Source of the DNA: 2-01-FULL-49-10 sp041652335
GTDB lineage: Bacteria; Patescibacteriota; Kazan-3B-28; UBA10110
Assembly (NCBI GenBank): GCA_041652335.1
Contig: JBAZHL010000009.1
Span: forward strand, 1 to 26,948
Reading direction: 5' to 3'
DNA: 26,948 nucleotides
Notes under the pieces: generated by a model
What the model was told of the DNA's origin: nothing
Databases searched by the model: none
What the model saw: only the letters and a program-made list of their open reading frames with translations
Position numbers and translations under genes: made by a program
Shown: positions 14,818-21,726 of the stretch, piece by piece
Layout of the letters: every line of letters starts with the position of its first letter
Position numbering within the stretch: the first letter of the stretch is position 1

Positions 14818-14931
14818 CCCTGTTAGAAGTCGCTGATGAGATCTGCTATCCTAATTGGTAATAAGCGGAGCGGCGGCCGGCTGTTCATAACTAAAAATTA
14901 CTCGATAGGCTACTCCGGACTTCTAACGGGG
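14818..14931 (+). repeat. 114-nt element closed by a 14-bp inverted repeat
   Basis: Bases 14818-14831 pair without interruption (one G-T) with 14918-14931: CCCTGTTAGAAGTC against GACTTCTAACGGGG. Inside, CGGAG (near 14866) can pair with CTCCG (14913-14917), and CTATC (14846-14850) with GATAG (14904-14908), but these would compete or need a pseudoknot. It sits between rpmE and prfA, with no coding potential. It may be a MITE with terminal inverted repeats, or a structured RNA in the rpmE/prfA transcript. I do not recognise a named RNA family. Confidence 0.6.
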
Positions 14932-14942
14932 CAAGTTTTCTT

Positions 14943-14975
14943 TATAATAAAGACAGGCTATTAAGCCTGTTTTGT
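14943..14975 (+). promoter_or_regulatory. -10 element and small hairpin ahead of prfA
   Basis: TATAAT at 14943-14948 is a possible -10, with no -35. It is followed by the hairpin ACAGGCT (14953-14959)/AGCCTGT (14964-14970) and TTTG, just ten bases before the prfA ATG. The hairpin could be a weak terminator for rpmE transcripts or part of a short prfA leader. Confidence 0.35.
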
Positions 14976-14979
14976 AAAT

Positions 14980-16029
14980 ATGGATAACCGAGTTAAAGCA
15001 TTACGCGAGGAGTTGATTGGGATCGAGGAACGATTATCTCAGATCCAGTCTTTGGAACCAGAGGAGATAAAAAATCTATCCCGTCGCCAATCCCAGATCA
15101 ATAAGGTGATTACATTAGCCGATAAGTTAGCGGGTACCGAAAAAAGGATCACCGACAATAAAGAGATAGCGGAGCACGAAACTGGCGAACTGGCCGATCT
15201 GGCTAACGATGAGCTCAAGGAGCTGGAAGAGAGCAAAGCCAAATACGAGAAAGAGCTGAACTATCTGCTCAACCCCCAAGCGTCCGACTTTGCTAAGGAT
15301 GTGATCTTAGAGATCCGGGCTGGCACTGGCGGTGACGAGGCGGCCATCTTTGCCGGAGATCTGCTTAGAATGTATACCCGTTACGCCGCCGAGCAGGGGT
15401 GGAAGGTAACTCCTCTATCGCTCAGCCCAACCGAGAGCGGTGATGGTTATAAAGAGGCTTTGATGCAGATCGAGGGCGACGGAGCTTTTGCTAAATTTCG
15501 ATTTGAGAGCGGAGTACATCGAGTTCAGCGCGTACCAGACACCGAGGCTAAGGGTCGGATTCACACCTCTACTGCCACAGTGGCGGTGATGCCGGTAGCC
15601 GAGCAGGTCGACATCGAGATCCGCCCAGAAGATCTGCGGATCGATGTATTTCACTCTTCGGGCAAAGGCGGACAATCGGTCAACACTACCGATTCGGCAG
15701 TGCGGATCACTCATCTGCCTACTGGAACGGTGGCTACCTGTCAGACTGAGCGGTCGCAAACCCAGAACAAAGAGAAGGCAATGGCGGTCTTAAGAACTCG
15801 CATCTTAGATGCCCAACACGAGAAGCAGGATAAAGAACGTAAGGAAAATCGTCGCTCTCAGATCGGCACCGGCGAGCGCAGCGAGAAGATCCGCACCTAT
15901 AACTTTCCGCAGGATCGGATAACCGATCATCGCATCAATGAGAGCTGGCATAACATCCAAAAGATTTTGGAGGGTGATCTAACCCCCGTTGTCCTCGCTC
16001 TGGAAACAGCCGAATCTAAGCTGGGCTAA
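14980..16029 (+). CDS. prfA: Peptide chain release factor 1, 349 aa
   Basis: RF1 recognises UAA and UAG and triggers peptide release. The GGQ motif that reaches the peptidyl-transferase centre is at residues 230-232 (S-G-K-G-G-Q-S-V-N). The stop-codon-reading tripeptide P-x-T is P186-D187-T188, within R-V-Q-R-V-P-D-T-E; RF1 usually shows PVT or PAT, so the middle Asp is a little unusual. The C-terminal I-R-T-Y-N-F-P-Q-D-R-I-T-D-H-R is RF1-type, not RF2. The N-terminal domain is a charged helical region. Length is normal. No Shine-Dalgarno is visible before the ATG. Downstream, the DUF559 gene follows after a palindrome. Confidence 0.95.
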   Translation: MDNRVKALREELIGIEERLSQIQSLEPEEIKNLSRRQSQINKVITLADKLAGTEKRITDNKEIAEHETGELADLANDELKELEESKAKYEKELNYLLNPQASDFAKDVILEIRAGTGGDEAAIFAGDLLRMYTRYAAEQGWKVTPLSLSPTESGDGYKEALMQIEGDGAFAKFRFESGVHRVQRVPDTEAKGRIHTSTATVAVMPVAEQVDIEIRPEDLRIDVFHSSGKGGQSVNTTDSAVRITHLPTGTVATCQTERSQTQNKEKAMAVLRTRILDAQHEKQDKERKENRRSQIGTGERSEKIRTYNFPQDRITDHRINESWHNIQKILEGDLTPVVLALETAESKLG

Positions 16030-16039
16030 AGATTTAATT

Positions 16040-16071
16040 CCCCTCCTTTTTAAGGAGGGGCTGGGGGTGGT
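16040..16071 (+). repeat. Palindromic repeat on the 5' side of DUF559
   Basis: CCCCTCCTT (16040-16048), loop TTT, AAGGAGGGG (16052-16060), then CTGGGGGTGG. The same hairpin and tail occur in reverse orientation inside the methyltransferase gene at 25247-25279. The DUF559 start codon begins three bases after this unit, and the hairpin's 3' arm may also serve as its ribosome binding region. Confidence 0.75.
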
Positions 16072-16073
16072 TA

Positions 16074-16442
16074 ATGAATCAACCAGACAAAATTTTTAAC
16101 CCAACCGTTACCAAAGAACAGAGGCAATTGCTGAGACAAAATATGCCGTTAGCTGAACAGCTGTTATGGTCAAGGTTAAAGCACTGTCAGCTCGGTGGAT
16201 ATAAATTTCGGCGCCAACAAGGCATCGGTAAATTTATCGTCGATTTCTATTGCCCATCGATCAAATTGGTTATAGAAATCGACGGAGAGTCCCACTTCGC
16301 AAATGATGATAGCCAACAATACGATACAGAGCGAGATCTGTTTCTAAAATCTCTGGGTTTACGTGTATTTAGATTTAGCAACACCGAAGTTTACGCTAAC
16401 CTTGATGGTGTAGTAAACACCATTTTGCAGCATCTTTCATAA
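16074..16442 (+). CDS. DUF559 (Vsr-like endonuclease fold) protein, 122 aa
   Basis: The sequence follows the DUF559 pattern throughout: L-R-Q-N-M-P-L-A-E-Q-L-L-W-S-R-L (about 19-34), G-G-Y-K-F-R-R-Q-Q-G-I-G (40-51), then I-V-D-F-Y-C-P (53-59), V-I-E-I-D-G-E-S-H (65-73) and a final V-F-R-F-S-N-T-E-V (95-103). The D-F-Y-C and E-I-D-G segments carry acidic residues expected for a Vsr/PD-(D/E)xK-type nuclease. Biological role is not established; the gene is often found singly and in repeat-rich spots. Here it sits exactly between two palindromes, 3 bases after one and 8 before the next, which suggests it moved in with them. It is inserted between prfA and the converging gmk operon. Confidence 0.88.
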   Translation: MNQPDKIFNPTVTKEQRQLLRQNMPLAEQLLWSRLKHCQLGGYKFRRQQGIGKFIVDFYCPSIKLVIEIDGESHFANDDSQQYDTERDLFLKSLGLRVFRFSNTEVYANLDGVVNTILQHLS

Positions 16443-16449
16443 ATCTCTA

Positions 16450-16486
16450 CAACCCCACCCAACCTCCCCTTGATAAGGGGAGGGGT
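16450..16486 (+). repeat. Palindromic repeat on the 3' side of DUF559
   Basis: CAACCCCACCCAA leads into CCTCCCCTT (16463-16471), loop GAT, AAGGGGAGG (16475-16483). It is the reverse-complement match of the second half of the element inside the methyltransferase gene (25291-25328). Without a T-run it is not a classical terminator, though it could dampen transcription between the converging DUF559 and gmk genes. Confidence 0.75.
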
Positions 16487-16495
16487 AAAGATCAT

Positions 16496-17077
16496 CTAAA
16501 TGCCGAGGTAATTCTTGATGATCCGCCGAACGGTTTTGGTGGTTTCGTCCAAGTGGCCATCCCGGTTGACGACACTGTAGGCAAAGATATTTTCCTTAGC
16601 CAAAGCCTCCTTAGCCAACCGCAGACGCTTGTCGATGTCATCGATACTGGTGCCTCGCTCCATCAGACGTTTTTTGATAATCTGTAACGATTCTGGCCGG
16701 ATAAAGACCACCAACGCGTCTGGGTTATGCCGTTGAACCCGAAGCGCTTCTAAAGGATCAACCCTCAACAACGGCACTAACCCCACCGACGCTGCTCGGC
16801 GCAGATCCTGCCTTTGCGTACCATAGTAGTTATTGTCAAAATCAACATACTCCAAGAGTAGGTCCTGCTTGATCAGCTCCTTAAACCGCTCTCGGCTAAC
16901 GAAGTGATGATCACTCCCCCGCTTCTCACCCGGGCGCGGAGACCTGGTGGTAGTGGTGACTACCTTCTTTAATGGCAACCACTTTAACACTTCGTTAGCC
17001 ACCACATCTTTTCCGGCAGCTGATGGCCCGGTGATCACCACCAATTTATTGGCAAATTTATTTTTAGTGTAGTTCAT
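16496..17077 (-). CDS. gmk: Guanylate kinase, 193 aa
   Basis: Phosphorylates GMP to GDP with ATP, in the cytosol. The P-loop is GPSAAGKD (residues 17-24). The GMP-binding region shows T-T-T-T-R-S-P-R-P-G-E and G-S-D-H-H-F-V-S, followed by L-L-E-Y-V-D-F-D-N-N-Y-Y-G-T, and the lid/adenine region R-L-M-E-R-G follows. Length is normal. It is the last gene of the lgt-to-gmk run and overlaps the upstream rluD-like gene by 14 bases, so translation is probably coupled. No clear terminator is seen other than the palindrome next to DUF559. Confidence 0.93.
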   Translation of the reverse strand: MNYTKNKFANKLVVITGPSAAGKDVVANEVLKWLPLKKVVTTTTRSPRPGEKRGSDHHFVSRERFKELIKQDLLLEYVDFDNNYYGTQRQDLRRAASVGLVPLLRVDPLEALRVQRHNPDALVVFIRPESLQIIKKRLMERGTSIDDIDKRLRLAKEALAKENIFAYSVVNRDGHLDETTKTVRRIIKNYLGI

Positions 17078-17927
17078 TCAAAAAACTCTTTAACTCGTCT
17101 GGCAGGGGGGCAGTAAACTGCCTGGCCTTACCGGCAGCGTCTACAAATTCTATTTTAAACGCATGTAGAAATTGCCGCGATAACCCAGATATCTTTTGGC
17201 CGTATATTTCGTCACCCACTACCGAGTGCCTTAAGCTTCTAAAATGCACCCGGATTTGATGCGTGCGTCCACTCTCTGGACGAACTTCCACCAGGCTATA
17301 CCCGGGCAAATATTCTAATACCTTGTAAAAACTTTTAGCACTACGCCCCTGTTTGGCTACTTCAAATTTTCCGCTCCGACCGCGCTTAATCGGCAGATCC
17401 AAACATGCCTGCATCGGCGTGACCTTACCGACCAACAAAGCTAAGTAAGTTTTTTTGACTAATCTTTTAGCAAAGATAGAAGAGAGATATTCTTTGTTTT
17501 TGAGGTTGCGCGCCACTAACACTACCCCCGAAGTATCTTTATCTAACCGATGGACTAAGTAAACCTCCGAGAATTTGGCTTCTAATATGTCTAAGAGAGT
17601 GCCACTTTGGTGACGGCCCGCCGGATGCATTACCAATCCAGCTGGTTTGTTAATCACTAATAGATCTTTATCTTGATGGATGATCGATAGTTTTATCGGA
17701 ACACTAACGATAGGTTTAGATGCGGGGATATTGGCTACTATCTGTTGACCCCGCTTTAGCAGGTGCCTGGCTTTAGCTGGCCGTCCGTCTACCATCACCT
17801 GGCCAGCCTTGATGGCGATCGACCATAAGCTGCGCGAACGATCCGGGTGATGTTTAACCAAAAGGGCGTCCAGTCGAGTGCCGGCTTCGTTGGGTAACAC
17901 TTTAAAACTCAGTTTACGATCGGCCAT
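17064..17927 (-). CDS. RluA/RluD-family pseudouridine synthase, 287 aa
   Basis: Converts uridine to pseudouridine in structured RNA, most likely 23S rRNA. An S4 RNA-binding domain occupies about residues 15-65 (G-T-R-L-D-A-L-L-V...G-Q-V-M-V-D-G). The catalytic domain follows with HRLDKDTSG at 126-134, in which Asp129 is the catalytic residue, and with E-S-G-R-T-H-Q-I-R-V-H and V-V-G-D-E-I-Y-G. S4 plus this order is the RluD-like arrangement, but members with different target uridines look alike. It overlaps lspA and gmk by 14 bases each. Confidence 0.92.
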   Translation of the reverse strand: MADRKLSFKVLPNEAGTRLDALLVKHHPDRSRSLWSIAIKAGQVMVDGRPAKARHLLKRGQQIVANIPASKPIVSVPIKLSIIHQDKDLLVINKPAGLVMHPAGRHQSGTLLDILEAKFSEVYLVHRLDKDTSGVVLVARNLKNKEYLSSIFAKRLVKKTYLALLVGKVTPMQACLDLPIKRGRSGKFEVAKQGRSAKSFYKVLEYLPGYSLVEVRPESGRTHQIRVHFRSLRHSVVGDEIYGQKISGLSRQFLHAFKIEFVDAAGKARQFTAPLPDELKSFLNELH

Positions 17928-18342
17928 AGCGATAGATCGACCACAACATTAGTATTACTCCGCCCGCTACCAATATATCTGCCAAATTAAAGATAGGCAG
18001 CCAAGGGGATAAGGCCACAAAATCACGTACAAAACCCAAGTTGATCCGGTCGATCAGATTGCTTAGTCCGCCGGCGATGCTAAGAGCTAAACCCATCACC
18101 ATTAACGGGTGGCAGGTGCCACGTTGAAATAGTACCCATAACAAAAATATCAGGAAAACTGCCATTAACCCGACCGAGAGATAGTATGGCAGCTCTATCC
18201 CAAAAGAGATCCCATAATTCTGATGGTGAGTCCACCAACCGCTTGGCTCAATTGACCAGATCAGACCTTTGGTGGCCTGATCTGCCCAGACTAACAAGCC
18301 ACCGCCTATGGTTAGCCAGAGTAATTTAGATATAGTTTTCAT
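17914..18342 (-). CDS. lspA: Lipoprotein signal peptidase (signal peptidase II), 142 aa
   Basis: I use the ATG at 18342, which gives a normal-length LspA; a longer in-frame start would overlap the preceding gene. The enzyme cleaves the signal peptide of diacylglyceryl-modified prolipoproteins in the membrane. Visible motifs: A-D-Q-A-T-K near the first helix, N-Y-G-I-S-F-G, and the two catalytic Asp motifs N-L-I-D-R and F-N-L-A-D. Four hydrophobic segments fit the family. Lgt, which acts one step earlier, is encoded at the other end of the same gene run. Confidence 0.92.
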   Translation of the reverse strand: MKTISKLLWLTIGGGLLVWADQATKGLIWSIEPSGWWTHHQNYGISFGIELPYYLSVGLMAVFLIFLLWVLFQRGTCHPLMVMGLALSIAGGLSNLIDRINLGFVRDFVALSPWLPIFNLADILVAGGVILMLWSIYRYGRS

Positions 18343-18350
18343 CACTACGC

Positions 18351-18728
18351 TTACGCTTCGTGCTCGATGCAGGTAGCCGCCGCCGGATAAGCTTTGAGCC
18401 GCGCTTCCGGGATCAATTCGCCACCACCTTCGCACACCCCGTAACGGCCAGCCGCCATTTTTTCTAAAGCCGCATTAACTTCGTTAAGGGATTTGACTGC
18501 ATCCGCTACCCGAGCAGCGGTCTCTTCGTAGTTAACCACCTCATCAACTGCTTCGTCCTCATCCTCGGCCTCGTCTGGACTAAACTCCTGAAATTTTGGA
18601 GTGTAGCGGTCATCCTCGGCATCATAGGTTGCCGAATCGTTCAGGATCTTTTCTAATCGAGCCTTCTCTTCAATTAAGGCTTGCTGCTGAGCGCTCAAAA
18701 AATCCGCACTGTAAGCTAATTGATTCAT
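18351..18728 (-). CDS. DksA/TraR-family protein with degenerate zinc finger (YteA-like), 125 aa
   Basis: The N-terminal half is helical and coiled-coil-like (Q-Q-Q-A-L-I-E-E-K-A-R-L) with an acidic linker (D-E-A-E-D-E-D-E-A). The C-terminal part, G-R-Y-G-V-C-E-G-G-G, then I-P-E-A-R-L-K-A-Y-P-A-A and T-C-I-E-H, is the DksA/TraR finger in which two of the four Cys are replaced: the second by Gly and the last by His. The same C...C-x-x-H pattern is known in the YteA-like branch of Firmicutes, so the loss need not mean a broken gene. The family generally acts on RNA polymerase; here that is inference. It lies 8 bases upstream of lspA and 4 bases after the potassium-channel gene. Confidence 0.82.
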   Translation of the reverse strand: MNQLAYSADFLSAQQQALIEEKARLEKILNDSATYDAEDDRYTPKFQEFSPDEAEDEDEAVDEVVNYEETAARVADAVKSLNEVNAALEKMAAGRYGVCEGGGELIPEARLKAYPAAATCIEHEA

Positions 18729-18732
18729 ATGT

Positions 18733-19749
18733 TTAACGATTAAATAACTTCTCGACCGTTTGTAGATTGGGGCGAGTACCCATTATGATCAAGCGATCCC
18801 CCGCCTGGATCTCGGTATCACCCAATGGATTGATAATAGCACTTCCATCGCTTCTGTGAACCACCAATACAGTTATGCCGGCCTTACGATTGGCCAGATA
18901 TTTTTCTATTTCGCTGCCGACCAAGGGTGAGCTGTCACCCACGGTCATATCAGATATCTGGACCTCACTGCTGGCTGGGTCTAACACGCTATCGACAAAA
19001 TCAGCTACCCCAGAACGCAAGGCAAAGGTCGCCATTCTAAAGGCGCTGATCTGATATGGCGAAACCGCCCGATTAGCTCCCACCCGAAGTAGTTTAGCTA
19101 CTGATGTATCGGTATTGGCTCGCGCCACAATAAATAGCTCGCTATTGAGCGTCCGAGCAGTGATCACTGAGAGGACGTTATCGCTATCCCGGCCTAAGGT
19201 TGAGATTAGGCCTTTAGCCGACATAACCCCCGCGCTTAGCAGCACATCCTCATTGGTCGCATCGCCCACAACGCAGAGGTAGTTTTTTAACTGACAGGCT
19301 TCCGCCACCCCTGGATCAAGCTCGATCACCACAAACGGAACGTTCTCTTTGGCTAACTCCTCTGCCACCTTTTCCCCCACTCGGCCAAAGCCGCAGATCA
19401 GGTAGTGTTCTCTTAAGTTTTGGATTTTACTTTGCATTTGACGATTACGATAGTCCGGATCTAACCGGGAGATTAAAACATATTCCCCAAATACTCTGAC
19501 TACATAGTATAAGGTAACTATCCCGAAGACAATTAGCAAAATAGTAAATACAGTACCAGCGGAACTGAGAGCGTGGACTTCTTGGTAGCCCACTGTTGCC
19601 AGGGTGATGACTACCATATATAAAGCGTCCAAAAACGACCAACCTTCGATCACCATATAACCCACTGTGCCAATAATGACCAAACTGGCCATGGCTATAA
19701 ACAAAACGACAAAAGCATTTTTATTAACCGCCCGATCGTTTTTATTCAT
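18733..19749 (-). CDS. Two-helix K+ channel with TrkA-N/TrkA-C (RCK) domains, 338 aa
   Basis: Two membrane helices (about 12-34 and 64-88) flank a pore segment with T-L-A-T-V-G-Y-Q-E. The selectivity filter TVGY is intact, but the usual following Gly-Asp is Gln-Glu. A cytoplasmic RCK module begins with the Rossmann motif C-G-F-G-R-V-G-E-K-V (about 118-127), with acidic V-I-E-L-D closing the nucleotide site and a V-G-D-A-T-N motif. A TrkA-C domain ends the protein. This is the MthK-like layout: a tetrameric channel gated by nucleotides or divalent ions. The start overlaps the end of rmuC by 8 bases. Confidence 0.9.
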   Translation of the reverse strand: MNKNDRAVNKNAFVVLFIAMASLVIIGTVGYMVIEGWSFLDALYMVVITLATVGYQEVHALSSAGTVFTILLIVFGIVTLYYVVRVFGEYVLISRLDPDYRNRQMQSKIQNLREHYLICGFGRVGEKVAEELAKENVPFVVIELDPGVAEACQLKNYLCVVGDATNEDVLLSAGVMSAKGLISTLGRDSDNVLSVITARTLNSELFIVARANTDTSVAKLLRVGANRAVSPYQISAFRMATFALRSGVADFVDSVLDPASSEVQISDMTVGDSSPLVGSEIEKYLANRKAGITVLVVHRSDGSAIINPLGDTEIQAGDRLIIMGTRPNLQTVEKLFNR

Positions 19750-20752
19750 CTTTAGTACTACCTACTAATTCTGGTAAATGGCTGGCTTCCGCTAAGCGCG
19801 AGATTCGACCTCGGATTCGGCTGAGCATCTGGCGATATTCGCCAGTGGCGTTGGTGATCATAGTATTGCCCCGAGTCAATTTATTTTCTAAGGCATCTTC
19901 CATCTCGTTTAATATTCGCCCGAGATCATCCAAAAAAGCCGTGACCTGTTGCTCATCATAAGTAGCCAACGTTCGGCTATGCAGATGCCGAAGAGTCAGA
20001 ATATATGGCACGGCCATACTATAAGACAACAAGATCACAGAGTGTTGGCTGGCTCGGTAAGGTGCCTCTTTAAGCACCGAGTAAAGCAGATCCGGGATAA
20101 GCATGATCGCCTGCTCATAGGTGGTAGGGGGATGAATGTAGCTGGCCACCTCTTTGATCTTCTTGGCTACTTCTAACTCCGCCTTTTTGATCAATCGGCT
20201 TCGCACGTCTTCGTTGGTCTCGGTCTCTAATCGAGTTAACTCTTCCAGGGCGACTATCTTAGAGTCCATTGGCACGATCTTGCCATCGGCTAACTTTAAG
20301 CCAAACTCCACCGGTTTGCCCTCGATGGGATAATCGAACACGATCAGCTCGGGAGGAAATACTTTAAGAATCTCTCTTAAGATGCTCTCCCCAGCAATCC
20401 CCTTAGACTTAGACCCCCGAAATAAACTTTCAATGTTTTTGACTGAACTCTGGATCGCCATATTGTATTCAGTTTCTTGACGATCACGCTCCTCTTGGCG
20501 AGTTTTAAATTGACTGAGCACATCGGTTAGCTGACGCATCTCGGTTTTAATATGCTGGCCAGCCTCTTGGGCAACCCGTTGCTCGGACTTAAGGTTCTGG
20601 GTGTCCTTGAGCAACAGCTCGAGGGTTTTTTGTAATACAGATATATCCGAATTTATCGGCGCGGCCGAGGAACCGCCCCTCAATAGTAACCACACCACCA
20701 CACTAACGGCGGCCAGAGCGATTAATCCAACAATAACGAGAGCTGTTGTCAT
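19742..20752 (-). CDS. rmuC: RmuC family DNA recombination protein, 336 aa
   Basis: An N-terminal membrane helix (about 3-24) and a coiled-coil region (about 36-105) precede the RmuC domain. In that domain the PD-(D/E)xK-like core is visible: G-E-S-I-L-R-E-I-L-K-V-F-P, then V-E-F-G-L-K-L and I-V-P-M-D-S-K. RmuC proteins are thought to be nucleases that limit inversions at short inverted repeats, an apt neighbour for a genome with palindromic repeats, though that link is only suggestive. It overlaps lgt by four bases (ATGA) and the channel gene by eight. Confidence 0.92.
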   Translation of the reverse strand: MTTALVIVGLIALAAVSVVVWLLLRGGSSAAPINSDISVLQKTLELLLKDTQNLKSEQRVAQEAGQHIKTEMRQLTDVLSQFKTRQEERDRQETEYNMAIQSSVKNIESLFRGSKSKGIAGESILREILKVFPPELIVFDYPIEGKPVEFGLKLADGKIVPMDSKIVALEELTRLETETNEDVRSRLIKKAELEVAKKIKEVASYIHPPTTYEQAIMLIPDLLYSVLKEAPYRASQHSVILLSYSMAVPYILTLRHLHSRTLATYDEQQVTAFLDDLGRILNEMEDALENKLTRGNTMITNATGEYRQMLSRIRGRISRLAEASHLPELVGSTKDE

Positions 20753-21519
20753 ATCTTTTTTATGGTTCTACCCTTCCATATTAAACTAATTACCAGGGCA
20801 ATCATAATAACAGCTACGCTAACCCACTGGGCCCACGTTAAGGCACTTAAACGATCACTATCTACCCGAAAAAATTCGATCACAAATCGTTCAACGCTGT
20901 AGGCAATTAAATAAGTTGCTAACACTACTCCCGGCCTGGCCGATTTGTGCTCAACCCACAACACGACGACTAATACTATGGCTAAGCCGATCATCGAATA
21001 CAGAAAGGTGGGATGAAAAAACGATTGATCCGTAAACTGAATCGGCCTAAACTCTGGCGCTACATACATCCCCCAAGGCAAAACGGTTGGGCCACCAAAT
21101 GCTTCTTGGTTAAAGAAATTGCCTAACCGACCAACGATCTGGCCTAAGACTACAGTCGGAGCTAACAGATCCAATATAGATAGTAGCGGTAAATGATATC
21201 GACGAGCGTAGATAATAGTGGCAACGGCGCCCGCGATCAAGGCGCCATGGATGCTTAGCCCTCCGCTATGCAGGTCTAAAATTGACCACCACGGCAGGTG
21301 GCTAAACTCCGGCCATTTCAGAATGACAAACAGCACCCTGGCGCCGATCAACCCGGCTAAAATTAACCAAACCGCCAGATTGATCGGATGGATCTCTCCC
21401 AATTTAGGGGTCGCCCGCCGCTGCCACCAGAGGAAAGCCAATAAGGTGGCGCTGGCCATAACCAAGCCATACCAATAGATAGGAAAGCCCCCGATATTGA
21501 CGAGGACTGGATTAACCAT
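20749..21519 (-). CDS. lgt: Prolipoprotein diacylglyceryl transferase, 256 aa
   Basis: Transfers diacylglycerol from phosphatidylglycerol to the Cys of prolipoproteins. I chose the ATG at 21519 (M-V-N-P-V-L-V-N-I-G-G-F-P-I-Y-W-Y-G), which matches normal Lgt starts and has AAGGGA upstream. A GTG at 21621 would add a 34-residue hydrophobic extension and cannot be ruled out. The signature G-R-L-G-N-F-F-N-Q-E-A-F-G is present, as are G-G-L-S-I-H-G-A and F-F-R-V-D-S. About seven membrane helices. It is the first gene of the lgt-rmuC-channel-DksA-lspA-rluD-gmk run. Confidence 0.93.
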   Translation of the reverse strand: MVNPVLVNIGGFPIYWYGLVMASATLLAFLWWQRRATPKLGEIHPINLAVWLILAGLIGARVLFVILKWPEFSHLPWWSILDLHSGGLSIHGALIAGAVATIIYARRYHLPLLSILDLLAPTVVLGQIVGRLGNFFNQEAFGGPTVLPWGMYVAPEFRPIQFTDQSFFHPTFLYSMIGLAIVLVVVLWVEHKSARPGVVLATYLIAYSVERFVIEFFRVDSDRLSALTWAQWVSVAVIMIALVISLIWKGRTIKKI

Positions 21520-21675
21520 CGAGTTTCCCTTAAAATACGGTGTCAGGGCAATTCCCCCTAACACCATCAATACCACCCCGACTGTCACCCCCCTAAAATA
21601 CCCTGTTCTTGTTCCACCCACATATTTAAGATATATCAGCCACCTGATTAGCGGAAGATGTCAGGAGCGATAAAT

Positions 21676-21705
21676 TTGATGAATTAAATAGTTGTAGTCT
21701 ATAAT
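21676..21705 (+). promoter_or_regulatory. Promoter of the PP2C-like gene
   Basis: TTGATG at 21676-21681 and TATAAT at 21700-21705 with an 18-base spacer ending in GTAGTC. The -10 is perfect; the -35 matches four of six. The ATG at 21727 is about 14 bases past the predicted start, so the leader is short and lacks a Shine-Dalgarno. Confidence 0.65.
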
Positions 21706-21726
21706 AACCTTGTTAATTGATCGGCT

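Noticed and set aside
14832..14845. Hammerhead-like core CTGATGAG
   Set aside because: The required GAAA partner and a stem II/III arrangement around it are absent within the element.
16040..16060. Intrinsic terminator of prfA
   Set aside because: The stem is strong but has no T-run after it; it matches the dispersed palindrome found elsewhere, so it is annotated as a repeat.
21520..21621. GTG at 21621 as the start of lgt
   Set aside because: It adds 34 residues with an extra hydrophobic segment not typical of Lgt; the ATG at 21519 matches the normal N-terminus and has a modest SD. Kept only as an alternative.
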